This document shows, piece after piece, positions 23,176 through 34,408 of a stretch of 64,000 bases of DNA. Made by a program: the position numbers and the translations under genes. Numbering within the stretch: position 1 is the stretch's first letter; every line of letters starts with the position of its first letter. The notes under the pieces were generated by a model. The model ran no database searches. It was not told the origin of the DNA and worked only from the letters and a program-made list of their open reading frames with translations. The stretch is taken from positions 3,305,771 to 3,369,770 of the forward strand of contig NC_044978.1 of NCBI RefSeq assembly GCF_008728515.1, in the 5' to 3' direction. The DNA comes from Papio anubis. Its lineage: Eukaryota; Chordata; Mammalia; Primates; Cercopithecidae.

Positions 23176-23190
23176 CTTAGATTCTGCCCA

Positions 23191-23312
23191 TCAGTCCACC
23201 TACTTACCCATCCACCCACCTATACATCCACCCACCCATTCATCCATCCACCCACCCATCGTCCATCCATCCATCCATCTATCCATCCATCCATCTACCT
23301 ACCCACTTACCT
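23191..23312. repeat. (ATCC/ACCC)n tetranucleotide microsatellite
   Basis: About 120 bp of CATC/CACC/CATT tetranucleotides with a run of clean ATCC units near 23261-23294; probably polymorphic. Confidence 0.95.
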
Positions 23313-26099
23313 ATCATTTTGAGGTACAAATAATAGTATTACGATGTTATTACTAGTATGCATCCAATGGCTAGTTCTTTTTAGGTTGTTTTTATTTTTT
23401 AAATGTTCATTTATTTTTAAGTGTATGTTTTAAAAAAACAAGTAGACAATGTGAACTGGAAGAGTGAAATCAGTCAGAAATGGAAGGGTTAGAACTGAAT
23501 TCCCATTTGTGATGTTATGCAAAGTACACAAAATCTCCATTGTCTGACTTTTCCCTTTTGCAACAACCATTATCTCTCTGCAACAAGAAGGCCTGAGATT
23601 TAAAGACTGATTATTTCGATATCGGCTGTTCTCTAATTTTAAGTGAATCAGCTCTAGAAGCAACAGTGGCTTCCTTGGGCGAGCATGCTACTATTCAAAA
23701 ACCTACGCCCTAACTTGTACTGTGCAGACTTGGAAAATGATTTCAAGCTAACCCCGCTTCACGCGATCTCCAAGCCGAGAGGTTTCTTATTGGCGCTGCT
23801 GTAGTTCCCTCCTGTAGCTTTCCACAATATTTCAAATTACTGACTCAAAGCAATTTTTTACTCTAGAGACATTTTATTGATTTTTCCCCCTTGTATTCTT
23901 AGCTGTTGTTCAGATTTCTATAACTTTCTATCCTGGTTTGTATAGTACATTGTTATGGAACTCTAAGTTTTTACAAATATGTCAAAGTAATTCCCAGAAT
24001 CCCCTGTAAACCTTATGACAGTAGTTTCAGACTCTCAGGTACATGATTGAATTTGGGTCTGATCTTTGGTTCCTCCAGCAATTCATTTCATAAGAAAGTA
24101 TTTCTGGCAGGAATTTTCAGTGTTAAATTCATCGCAGAAAAGATAGAGCTAACTTTTGCTGGCTTTCAGCATCATTTTTCTCTTGGCAATTTTGGAAGTT
24201 AACCAAGGATAAAATAGTCCTAGATTAAACCTCCTGCTATTAGTATTTACTGCCATTTGATGGTTCTGTTTAAAAAATACCTGCATTGAAAAGTATCATG
24301 CCTTGGAAGTCACTTTAAATCTCCACACAGTCTTTGGAGCTCATTCTGCCCATTCTTTCTTAGCACCAGATTATTTAAAAAATAATCACCAGAATAACTG
24401 AAGTGAATGGTAAGATCTTTACAAGGTGCCTTGAGTTTTCCCTTTTTTTCTAAGTATTTGTAAGTTGCCTTGCTGATAGAAATACCTTTTCTTCTAAAAA
24501 GGAAATTGACATACTTCTTTAGAGTTTTCTAGTACCAACGAAGCAATTCGTGGATTGTTGTTAAAGAAGCATTTATGCATGCACAGAGCTCTGCACGGTA
24601 TCATTGGCGCCATCTCTGCCTCTTCGTGAAGGTAATCAGCCGCCTCACTTCTGCCTCTCTCAAATAATCAAGTTGACCAGAAACCTGAGGGCTGTATGTG
24701 ATATCTCTGTGATTTTTAGTGCAATTAAATAATGCTGCAGATTAGAAATAAACTGCTGGATTCTCTGAAGTGCTCAAACACTTGTCTTTCTACAGAGCTG
24801 TACACTTCCAGCAATCACATTGAAGGAATCAGTCTCAGAAGAAAAGACAGGAAATAAAATGCATTTGCATGGTGCTGAATATTATTCAGGTTAATGGAGG
24901 TGAATTTGAGTTGTTAAGCGTACAGTTTAAAAGCGTGCTCACTTGTTTTGATACTGAGTAGTTTTGGTGCTTATTGAATTGAATATGTATCTGGATAAAT
25001 ACTTACTGCATTCCTACAGTATAAGGCAGAATGTAAATGGTTGGTAAATTTTTGAGGGTTTGTAAAAATTCAAGGTCCTGTGCTAAGCTTGGGTCAAACG
25101 CGGTTTCTACTTTCAAAGAGATGACTTTCTATCAAGGCACTTTCGAAATGTGTGTTCTTTTTATTTTCAAACAAAGATAAGACATGGAGCACATAGGTAT
25201 GAAAATAGGAGCATATTTATATAGCAGAAAACTTTTTCAAAAGAAATGTGAAAGTTGGTTGGTAGATGGTAGCTGGGGCTTAAAGCAATCATGAGAATGT
25301 TTTAAAGTTGTTATCTTAGGAGGAGAGAACAATGTCATAAGTGGGAGATGTGAAAACCAGTTCACATGTGAGATAGCAGCAGATGGAGACAGAATTAGTG
25401 AGAGAATTTCGAAGAAACTGATGAGTGATGGAGACACAGCGTAACAATTAGAGAAGAACGCACGGGCTTCAGGTCTTTTGAAGAAACGGCTGCTGGAGAA
25501 CGAGCTGCAAACTTCCATTTATACTTGTTTTCCTACATAGTTATTAAGTGGTGGATTATGAAAATGTGTAATCAGTAATTAGTATTTCCTCTTTGATGAT
25601 TTTCTGAACATGTTTAGGAATATAGAACTCTTACGATCTTGGAAGGGATAATGTGCCTTCATCCTTCATGCATTAATTCCCTCCTTCTTTATTTAAATAC
25701 TTGCTGGATGCCTCCTATGTCCATCTATAGGAGCTTAGGACACGATTTTGTTTCAAGAGAAAATTCTGGTTCACTCGTTTTTATTTTAAGATGTGGTATA
25801 AATTGCAATTTTTACTTTTAAGATTATTTTGCCGGTTAGTTTTCATTCCATTTTTTCCTTTTATTATTTACTTACCTTTTTAGCTCCTTTAATTGTTCCC
25901 TCTGAATTTGGAATACTTTCAGCTTTTCTCATTTGTGTATATGTCTGTTTAGGTATCATACAGTCTTTTACCGTGTACTTTTTTTTAAAGATTGTTTTAC
26001 GTATATAATATATATATATCTTTATAGATTGAGCATTCCTTATCTATGGAAGACTAGTGCTATTATAGGTCATATTTGTTGTGGTATGTCCCTCTGAAG
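23313..26099. other. Intron 1, long stretch with little recognisable
   Basis: About 2.8 kb of AT-rich sequence lacking Alu and young L1. Possible weak L2-like similarity near 25,650-25,720 ('aaatacttgctggatgcctcc'). No coding exon or RNA gene is supported. Confidence 0.4.
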
Positions 26100-26280
26100 C
26101 ACATGGCCTCTGGAACCTACTGCTTGGTGGAGCAAAACCCTGGCTCTGCCATCCCATGCGTGTGACATTAGGGCAAGTGACCTAATTTGCTCGGTTTCCT
26201 CACTTGTTAATTTGGGACAATACTAATATTGTAAGAACTAGATGACTTGCCGTATACTTAAAGTGTATTATGATTTAAAT
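26100..26280 (+). mobile_element. MIR SINE
   Basis: Sense MIR: 'ctggctctgcc', 'gtgtgacattagggcaagtg' and 'gtttcctcacttgttaat' in MIR order. Confidence 0.85.
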
Positions 26281-27176
26281 ATAACATTCCCAGAAGCAGC
26301 ATAAATTCCTTTTGTTATTTAGTATTCTTGGTGTGGAGTTCTGATATGTAAATATATTTTTATTTTTAAGGCAGAATGCAATATTTCATACTTACAGGTC
26401 TTTAAATACTCTAAGTACATAAAAATGGCGCCAAGTTTTAACTTTTACTTTTATGACAATATTATTTTACACTTTTGTAGTGTTAACTTGTTTTCCTCTC
26501 ATTGATTTAACTTTCACATATAAATAGGGTTCTATTATGATTGTGCCATTTTTAATAAAACTCTCTTTTGGATTTAGCAGTTTAGAGTTATTATTTAGTG
26601 CAGTTAACCTGTTTATTTAAGATGGGGTTTTCACCGAGTCCTTCAAGGTTCGGAAGAGAGCCTAAGGAAAAAAGGATTCCTACGCTAAAGAGAGTTCATA
26701 TCGTTTTTTTGATTGCTTGTTAATGTGGCTGAAGTATTATGATTTTGTTTTTGTTAAAGTTTCATCCTAAATTCTCTAAGACGAATAAAGGTACAGTATC
26801 AGTACTTCATCTTCCGTGGAAGGGTGAAAGGCTGAACCAGTCAGGCTGTACTGTGGATGTTTTACAAGTTACAAATGTCTCACTAAACCACCCTTCTCAG
26901 AAGACAGTAACCGGGCATAGAAAATGAGCAGGATTATTTGCAGGATGTTCCACCTTTAACACTGACTGAAATCCAGATGGGAACAAGCAGGAATGTGCAT
27001 GACTTCTTAAAGACACCTCTGGTGCCCTTGGTCTCTCGTGTTGTATATACAGTTTATATGCAATACAGTGTACAATGCAAAGTGTACAGTGTACAATACC
27101 CGTGTATAATATAAAGCAGTGCCAAGCTCCATCAATTTTCTCTATAGCAGCATGGCTCATGAATCAGGGTGTAGAG
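26281..27176. other. Intron 1, no gene recognised
   Basis: AT-rich sequence with a patch of short repeated 'cagtgtacaatgcaaagtgtacagtg' type words near 27,064-27,100. No functional call. Confidence 0.4.
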
Positions 27177-27415
27177 GACCAGACGTGTCCCGTGAGACAG
27201 CGTGTGATAGAGAGCGGGTGGCGTCTCATGAACGGGGTGCGAGGACGGCGTGTCCCGTGAACACTGTGTGAGGCGGGTGGCGTCTCATGAACGGGGTGCG
27301 AGGACGGCGTGTCCTGTGAACACTGTGTGAGGCGGGCGGCATCTCATGAACGGGGTTTGGGGAGGAGAGTGCATCCTTTGAACAGGGTGTGTGGACGGCG
27401 TGTCCCACGAAAAGA
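27177..27415. repeat. 59-bp CpG-rich minisatellite
   Basis: Tandem repeat with exact 59-bp spacing: 'gaacgggg' begins units at 27230, 27289 and 27348, with partial or diverged units on each side. Each good unit contains several CpGs ('gcgaggacggcgtgtcc'), which is unusual for intronic DNA away from a CpG island. Confidence 0.93.
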
Positions 27416-27785
27416 GTATTATAGTTTGGAGAGTTTAAGGAGTTAATGGCTAGGAGAAGGGGTCACTAAGAATGTCACCGAATACTGCGGCGCTGTTTAA
27501 ACCTGGGTATTGCAGGGTGATGAGCTGTCATGTGTGCTGTGGAGACCCGTGTGTGGAAGGTGGAGGGGAGCAGTGAGGCTGATGGCAGGAGGGACACGGG
27601 GTGAGAGGAGGCTCATCGGCTATGGAGAGACCCCTCTTCCATTGCAGGGATCAGGGAGGATCCTCCCTAGCCAGGACTGTGTGCCAGTGAGGAACCTTCT
27701 GTGAAGCAAGACGTGGGGTTTCCATCACAGGGGAATAGAAGTAAGACATGAGTGAGTAATCCTGCAAAGGAAGATGGGCCACATG

Positions 27786-27955
27786 CCCTCAAATCCTCGC
27801 CACGGCCCTAAGCAGCTTGATTTATTCGACGTTAAGAGACTGAGGCTGTGGGAAGCTGTGACTTACCTGAGGTCACATTAGCAAGTGGCATGGCCAGGAT
27901 TTGAATCTGGCTTTTGTTTCTACACTCATGGTGCACACTGCCTCTAGCAATCTGA
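27786..27955 (-). mobile_element. MIR SINE, antisense
   Basis: 'gagactgaggctgtggg', 'acctgaggtcacattagcaagtgg' and 'ggccaggatttgaatctgg' are the antisense MIR hallmark order. Confidence 0.88.
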
Positions 27956-28399
27956 AAAGACACGTTTCTAAGGTATAGTCTCCTTACATTTAAGAATCTA
28001 AAACATTGACTGTGTGCTTCGAGGCCTCGAAGTAAAGCCCTTCCCTTTCCCTTGTACTGCCAGAGAATATTCCTTACACACCTGCAATAGCTCAGCTTTC
28101 TCTTGTCACACAGTTAACAGGTATGCATGTGGCATTTTAAAAAACACAAACCAAGTTTGTAAATAGTTCTTTATTACTGGTCTTTATCACTGTGATGCTT
28201 AAGTTCAGGCACACTCAGTTTCTTTTAGTCTTCATGTACAGTAATTCAGGGGGCCTCTAACCTTGCTTTCCACATGGTTAAAGTCCAGTCTGAAATGAAA
28301 GGAGTGAATACTGACCTGCTGGGAAAACCAGCATCTTAGTGATACCAGCAGAAGAGCAGGTAATTTCTGCTTTTCTGAGGGAGCAGTTCAGAGTCCAAG

Positions 28400-28540
28400 G
28401 GTGCATTAGTTCAATCAGCAAATGATTTCCCAACACCTATTATGTGCTGGGCTCTGCGCTCACCGTGAGAATGTAAAGGTTCATGTCCACAGTGGGGACC
28501 TGAGTCTCAGCGGGAGACAGACTATTGGGCAAATGTGTGT
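28400..28540 (+). mobile_element. L2-like 3' end fragment
   Basis: 'caacacctattatgtgctgggctctg' followed by a gap-rich continuation resembles an old L2 3' end. The assignment is tentative. Confidence 0.5.
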
Positions 28541-28597
28541 GGTTTCACGTTACCATGATATTGGAAGCAGATGCACACATAGCGAGGACGGGAGCAT

Positions 28598-28798
28598 GGA
28601 AGAGCAGTGCGGGGAGGGGGTTACAGTCTGTGACTCTCACCCAGTATTGGAAGAGCGGTGCGGGGAGGCGGCTACAGTCTGTGACTCTCACCCAGTATTG
28701 GAAGAGCAGTGCGGGGAGGCGGCTACAGTCTGTAACTCTTACCCAGTATTGGAAGAGCACGGGGAGGCGGCTACAGTCTGTGACTCCTATCCAGTATG
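28598..28798. repeat. 51-bp minisatellite, four copies
   Basis: Units starting 'ggaagagc' at 28598, 28649, 28700 and 28751; the last is shortened to 48 bp. Because 51 is 17 codons, frames stay open through the array on both strands (for example 28422-28826 plus and 28545-28850 minus). These frames are a consequence of the unit length rather than evidence of a gene. Confidence 0.95.
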
Positions 28799-28799
28799 G

Positions 28800-29760
28800 T
28801 TGGTTTGTGTCTGTAAGACACCATAGTAAGTAGCTCCTTTTTTCTATCAAGAAGCCAGCGACCTCTTTAGGAAACCACCCAATCCCATCATAGGGCTGAA
28901 GGTCTATTTTAGGTTTGCTGGAAACAGAACCTGAGACAGAGGCTTGGTACTCGTGCTTTGCTGAGGGTGCACTCTCGGGGGGGAGCTTGTAAGAAAGAGA
29001 GGAGAGCAGACCAGGGCAGGGGAAGGGGTCAGGGAGGGATGGGATCTCAGGGAAAGCCGAGACTTGGCCTCATCCGTAAGTTGGGGCCTCTGGGCATCAA
29101 TCCAGCAGAGTTGCCATTACTTGAGGCAAAGTGACCGGTCATTTGTACCCAATGTCAGTGGCTCTTTGATCACTGAAGGCAGTCTTGGGGAAGGAGGCAG
29201 TCCTTGCCAAATGAAGGCACTCAGCACTCACAGACACTCTGGGGAGAAGTGCGCCAGCAGCGTCTACGACAACACCTGTGAAAGACAGAGGATGTGCAGG
29301 AACCGCCTGGAGCCCAGGCTTGCTGTGGTGATGGGCCCTGCTAACCCACACGCAGAAGGAAACCAAGTCTCTGCAGTTTTAATCATTGCACAGATTTGGA
29401 GATTATCAAATGGGGAAAAAGATGACCAGAGCTGTAGACACATAGAGGTTTTTCAGAAATACACATTTTCTTTGTTAATGAAAACTTCAGACACAGGGTC
29501 CAAACTTTGCACAGTGTCAGACAGGTTGATAGATTTCTGTGTAATTCGCAGAAAAGCAAAGTGATGCAGAAATATTCATTCAAATGCAAATCAGCCTGAG
29601 GATTGCAGAGTGTGGGGTTTCTAAAAAAGAGCAAAAATGACTGATAAAAGGTAAAAGTCTGGCCCAGGATAGGAAATTCCTATATTTTCACTCAGCTAAG
29701 AGTTTCACTAGTTAATGATGGCATATCTAGCATTAAAAAAGCATTACACAAATGGCTGCT
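28800..29760. other. Intron 1, possibly ancient repeat; 166-codon frame not called
   Basis: The segment from about 28,910 ('ctggaaacagaacctgagac') resembles old dispersed repeats. A plus frame at 29064-29564 has no recognised domain, no splice-site logic with MTNR1A and no conserved motif, so I treat it as fortuitous. Confidence 0.4.
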
Positions 29761-29763
29761 GCA

Positions 29764-30079
29764 GGCCGGGCATGATGGCTTATGCCTGTAATCCCAGTAC
29801 TTTGGGAAGCCAAGGTGGGCGGATCACAAGGTCAAGAGATCGAGACTATCCTGGCCAATATGGTGAAACACCATCTCAACTAAAAATACAAAAATTAGCT
29901 GGGCGTGGTGGCATGTGCCTGTAGTCCCAGCTACTCAGGAGACTGAGGCAGGAGAATGGTATGAACCCGGTGTGAGGGTTGGGGGCAGTGGAGGTTGCAG
30001 TGAGCCAAGGTTGCACCACTGCATACCAGCCTGGTGACAGAGCCAGACTCCATCTCAAGAAAAACAAATAAAAATAAAA
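29764..30079 (+). mobile_element. Alu SINE with target duplication
   Basis: Sense Alu starting 'ggccgggcatgatggcttatg', with a small extra G-rich insertion near 29970-29988. Flanks 'aaatggctgctgc' and 'aaatagctgctgc' form a 13-bp duplication with one mismatch. Confidence 0.94.
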
Positions 30080-30119
30080 AAATAGCTGCTGCTCCATTTC
30101 CACTTTCCAAATCTTACAC

Positions 30120-30559
30120 AAAATCTTTTTGTGGATGAGGCAATCCTATAATTATGCAGAAAATGGAATTCTGGAGAGTATAGTTCCGGTTCAGCTAGGT
30201 TGACGCAACACTAATTCAACACAGTCCACCCCTTGGCAACTTGGATTCTATCTATAGATCTCTTTTAACCATATTTAACTTCAAAATAAAGGAAATATCA
30301 ACATTATGCTTCCATCTAATGATGCAACTATCCCTTGTAAAACTGAAAATACATTAGCCCTCTTTGTAAAAGAAAGTACAGTCTTTTTATCCAACTTTAT
30401 GTGATTTTTATTATTCTAGTTGAGTCACATTTCCCATTTGATATCCTATCACTTAAATTCTGAGATACAAGGTTCACTACTAACACATCTTATATGAGAT
30501 GGTAGGGGAATAGCAGAGGGAAAGGGACACAAAGTTATTACTATATTCACAAATTATTC
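30120..30559 (-). repeat. Possible ERVL 3' internal/LTR remnant, antisense
   Basis: AT-rich sequence lying exactly where the 3' end of the adjoining antisense ERVL copy would be. No terminal TG...CA ends were identified, so the call rests mainly on position. Confidence 0.35.
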
Positions 30560-30984
30560 ATGGTAAAGCAAGCCGGAAATACTCATAATTATTTTAGCCC
30601 TCATTTCTGCAGTTGGCCAGGTGGCCATAGTGGGTATTTGGAACTACCATGTCCTCCCCGCTCCCTCTGCCCTCTGGCTCTTTGCATGTTGTGGTGGCTG
30701 AAGCCTTCATTCCTAACACTCTGGGACACTGGCATTCCCGCCTGTATTGGGTTAGTTTCCCGTTGGCTTCAATCCCAGGGCACAGGGGCACTGAAACACT
30801 CTATGGAGTTCTGGCATGCCAGACCTGTACTTCCTTGCTCTTATTGTGTAATAATAACCCAGTTTCCCCTTGATAATCAGGACTAAACACGTTAAGCACA
30901 GTAATTCCCTTCTTTGTCTATTGATTCACTAGAATGAGGAGCCCCCAGGTGGCACTCTCAACCTCCAGTTTTTTTATTTCCTGT

Positions 30985-31125
30985 TTTTTTTTTGAGACAG
31001 GATCTCACTCTGTTGTCCGAGCTGGAGTGCAGTGGAGCCATCATGGTTCCCTACAGCTTTGAACTCTTGGGCTCAAGTGATCCACTCACTTCAGCCTCCC
31101 AAAGTGCCAGGATCTGTGCCTAGTC
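30985..31125 (-). mobile_element. Alu monomer fragment (FLAM/Alu), antisense
   Basis: T-rich start, 'gagacaggatctcactctg', and 'agcctcccaaagtgccagg'. Only about one monomer is present, inserted in the ERVL relic. Confidence 0.82.
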
Positions 31126-32098
31126 TCAATTTCCAGTTTAATGAAACCAATGAAGTGTCTCCTGGTGGAAGCATTGCTCCCTTGGGAACTAAGACTTTAG
31201 ACCAACAGAACCTAAGGTTTCAGAGAAAGGAGGCAAACATTTTGCTAGGGTATCACCAGGGTAATTTGAGAGGATGAGTGGCCATTTTCACCCTTGATTT
31301 TCTGATTCATGAATCCTGGCCATGGGACGAACAACACTCTATGTTAATCACTGATTTACAGCAGGTGCCGCATGATAGGGGTCTGTACCCTCGGCTCACC
31401 CACCTGGTGCTGAAACTGAACCTTCAAAAGCCATTCCACCAATCTGTGAGGTCAGCTGTTTGGAGATGGGAAACTGGTAGGGGAGTGAATTCCCAGGACA
31501 TGGCCCCATTGCTGTACTTCATTGCTGTCAGAGGAATTCCTTAGTCAAAAGCAATGCCATGAAGAATACCATCATGGTGGATAAGGCATCCTTTAAGTCC
31601 GTGGATGTTAGGTTGCTGGAAGATTTAAGGGCCTGAAAAGGTAGGAAAGGCAAATCCATATTCAAGAGTATGTCTCTGTTCCAGCCAGAACAAACCACTG
31701 CTCCCTTTGATGATAGAAGTGGTATGTAATCCACCTACCAGCAGCATCTGGCTGATTTTCCCAGGGAACAGTGCTCCGTTGGTGTTCTCTCCACTCTCGG
31801 CAGGCTGGACATCCAGCAGTGCCACAGTGGCTGCATCCAGATCAGTTTTCATGAGGAGTGATCTGCTGCTGAGCTCATGAATAACTTCTATCCTTGCTGC
31901 CATGACAACTTTGTGAGTCCATTGGTCAAGGACTAGTAGCCAAAGACAGATTAACTGATATACACAGGTTCCACCATCAAGACACAAATATCTTCACACT
32001 GAGTATCCATTCTGAGAGGTCTGTGTGCCTATGTCTTCTCCAGAGCCCCGTAACTGGTTTTCTAATTATGTTTCTTCCAAATCCTTGCCCATCTAGCT

Positions 32099-32545
32099 CA
32101 ATGGTCCCTAACCTTTTTGGAACCAGGGACTGGTTTCATGGAAGACAGTTTTTCCACAGGGCAGGGTGGGGGAATGGTTTTGGGATGAAACTGTCCCACC
32201 TCAAATCATCAGGCATTAGTTAAATTCTCATAAGGAGTGTGCAACCTCGATCCCTCACATGGAGTTCACGACAGGGTTCACGCTCCTATGAGAATGTAAT
32301 ACCGCCGCTAAGCTGACAGGAGGGGGAGCTTCGGCGGTAGTGCTTGCTCACGTGCCACTCACCTCCTGCTGTGCAGCCTGGTTCCTACCAGGTCACGGAC
32401 CCAGTCTGTGGCTAATGGTCAGCTAGATCAGTGGCTAACGGTCAGTTAGATCAGGCATCTCCAACCTGATCGAGCTGACCATTAACCACTGCCTATGAAT
32501 CTAGCTGACCATTAGCCATTGTCCCCATCAGGTCGGGGACCCCTG
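32099..32545 (+). mobile_element. MER1B-type hAT-Charlie DNA transposon with 8-bp target duplication
   Basis: Starts 'caatggtccctaaccttttt' and ends 'tcggggacccctg', the terminal inverted repeats of MER1. The internal 'catcaggcattag', 'ctcctatgagaatgtaat' and 'gctgacaggagg' match the family. Perfect 8-bp target duplications 'atctagct' lie at 32091-32098 and 32546-32553, as expected for hAT elements. It has no coding capacity (non-autonomous). Near its 3' end, 32408-32520 holds extra repeated sequence that does not belong to the family (next entry). Confidence 0.93.
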
Positions 32546-32571
32546 ATCTAGCTGATCATTAGCCACTGCCC
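32408..32571. repeat. Direct and inverted repeat cluster at MER1B 3' end
   Basis: A 23-bp unit beginning 'gtggctaatggtcagctaga' occurs at 32408-32430 and, with two changes, at 32431-32453. Reverse-complement versions lie at 32471-32493, 32499-32520 and 32545-32571. The last copy is outside the transposon and overlaps its right target duplication. Confidence 0.9.
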
Positions 32572-33230
32572 ATTAATCAGTGCATATCTGAACCTGTGGC
32601 CCTCTCTCCTTCCAGGACAAATGAACAACCAGTTTGAAGTTCTTTTTGAAGCATTGCTCCAAGTTCTGTTTCCTGGGAGGGTCTTCCTCCATCCTTGTTT
32701 TTCAGGGCCATACTGGATTGGATCTGTAGTGCTGCAACCCTCCAGTTTCAGGTAGTGTCCGTAGGTCATGAAAAGCCATATGGAAACCAGGTAAGAAGGT
32801 TTTTTTTTTTCTTTCTTATTCAGCTGCTCAGGGGCACATCCTCATGAGGCCATAGGAGCATGCTGAGGGAATGGAGGCAGGGTGGCAGGAATGTGGGCCA
32901 TGGCCTCTGAGCCACTTGCTCGTGCATCTTCCCTGTGCCTTCAGGAGCTGCTGGAGCCAGATCTTGGATGCACGGCTTCTGTTTGATGCTGTGATGGGCA
33001 ACTTTATGATTTGGTAGGTCAGACAGCACCTGGTCCTTGAGAGAGCTTTCAGATCACATGGTCACTTGGGTGTCCACGTTCAAGCATTCAGACTCTACTA
33101 AGGTCAAGTAGGAAGTAAAAAATGGTATCTGCAAAGGAGAGCACAGATTTGCTGCAAAATACTAAGGGTCCGTGTTATGAGTCATCTGAATGTGCCTGCT
33201 AAGGCCTTCTTACAGTCTCCCTATTACATG

Positions 33231-33805
33231 CAGTGGTCCCTCCATATCCATGGGTTCCACTTTCAGGGATTCAACCAATCATGGCTTGAAAATACAATCT
33301 TTGAGGGATGTGGAACTCAAAGATATAGAGGGCCAACTTCACATATTCATAGGTTCTGCAGGGCCAACTGTGGGACATGAGCATTGATATGATTTGGCTG
33401 TGTCCCCAGCCAAATCTCATTTCGAATTCCCATGTGTTGTCAGGGCCCTGGCGGGAGGTAATTGAATCACAGGGGCAGGTCTTTCCCATGCTGTTCTCGA
33501 GATAGTGAATGAGTCTCACAAGATCTGATGGTTCTATAAGGGGGAGTTTCCCTGCACAAGCTCTCTCTTTGCCTGCTGCCATCCATGTAAGATGTGACTT
33601 GCTCCTCTTTGCCTTCCGCCATGATTGTGAGGCTTCCCCAGCCACGTGGAACTGTAAGTCCATTAAGCCTCTTTCTTTTGTAATTGCTCAGTCTGAAGTA
33701 TGTCTTTATCAGCAGCATGAGAATGGACTAATACAGGCATCCATGAATTTGGGTGTCTGTGGAGATTCTGGAGCCAGTCCCTGCTGATACCAAGGGACAA
33801 CCATA
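33231..33805 (+). mobile_element. Tigger/MER2-type DNA transposon remnant, split by an LTR
   Basis: The left part (33231-33384) starts 'cagtggtccctccatatcc' and the right part (33736-33805) ends 'ccaagggacaaccata', imperfect terminal inverted repeats of pogo/Tigger non-autonomous elements. The subfamily is uncertain. A THE1/MST LTR sits in between. Confidence 0.75.
33385..33735 (+). mobile_element. THE1/MST solo LTR
   Basis: Complete 351-bp LTR from 'tgatatgatttggctgtgtc' to 'gaatggactaataca', with 'gggaggtaattgaatcac', 'ctcacaagatctgatgg' and 'ccgccatgattgtgagg'. Flanks 'agcat' and 'ggcat' form a 5-bp duplication with one change. This is a solo LTR of a non-coding MaLR element. Confidence 0.93.
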
Positions 33806-33829
33806 GAAACAATTCAAGCACCATTGGTG

Positions 33830-34206
33830 TCTTAGCCTGTTCCTGCTGCTATAACAATATAGACTGGGAAGCTGTAAATAACCGAAACATGTTTTTCACA
33901 GTTCTGGAGGCTGGGAAGCCCAAGATCAAGGTACTGGCAGATTTGGAGTCTGGTGAGGGTTGCTTTCTGCTTCCAGGATGGTGCCTTCTTGCTGTGTCTT
34001 CTGGAGCGGATGAATGCTGAGTCCTCACATGGTGGAGGGACGAACAACTCCCTGGTACCTCTTTTATAAAGGCACTAATCTCATCTGTAAGGGCTCCACC
34101 CTCATGACTTAATCACTTCCTAAAGGCCCCACCTTTCAATACCATCACGTTGGCGATTAAGTGTCAACACATAAATTTTGGGGGAGACACATTTAGACCA
34201 TAGCCA
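33830..34206 (-). mobile_element. MLT1 LTR, antisense
   Basis: Antisense MaLR LTR: 'tagcctgttcctgctgctat', 'cacagttctggaggctggg', 'gcactaatctcatctg', 'cacctttcaataccatcac', and end 'tttagaccatagcca'. Confidence 0.9.
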
Positions 34207-34408
34207 TTGGATCAGATGGATCAGGTGGCTGAGCAGCCTTCAGGGCCTTGTTCTGGGCTCCAGTCAACACTGACAGCTTTTTGAGTCACTCAGGAAATGG
34301 ATTTGTTTAGTACGTCCAACCCATTGTATGGTTGGTATATTTTGTTTTTCATCTTAGTGGTTGGAGGGTGATGCAATGACATTGTTTTCACCTTGGAAGG
34401 TGAGTACA

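Larger units (their letters stand above)
30560..33060 (-). mobile_element. ERVL-family endogenous retrovirus pol relic, antisense
   Basis: Read on the minus strand from 33,060 downwards, short frames line up in order with ERVL pol: RT/RNase H connection (about 32,820-33,029), RNase H (about 32,550-32,770), integrase (about 31,530-31,990, with a decayed 'YGFAFP' match to the core), integrase C-terminal part (31,130-31,525) and a dUTPase-like segment (30,560-30,900), the ERVL hallmark located after integrase. Every domain is cut by stops and frameshifts, so nothing functional remains. MER1B (32099-32545) and an Alu fragment (30,985-31,125) have inserted. No env-like region was seen. Confidence 0.82.

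Noticed and set aside
23191..23312. Possible CRISPR-like or regulatory tandem array
   Set aside because: It is a simple ATCC/ACCC tetranucleotide microsatellite.
29064..29564. 166-codon frame in intron 1 as a nested gene
   Set aside because: No recognisable domain, promoter or splice signals; opposite-strand frames of similar size overlap it.
31625..31987. 120-codon minus frame as a host gene
   Set aside because: It matches the order and spacing of ERVL integrase and is flanked by other decayed ERVL pol segments.
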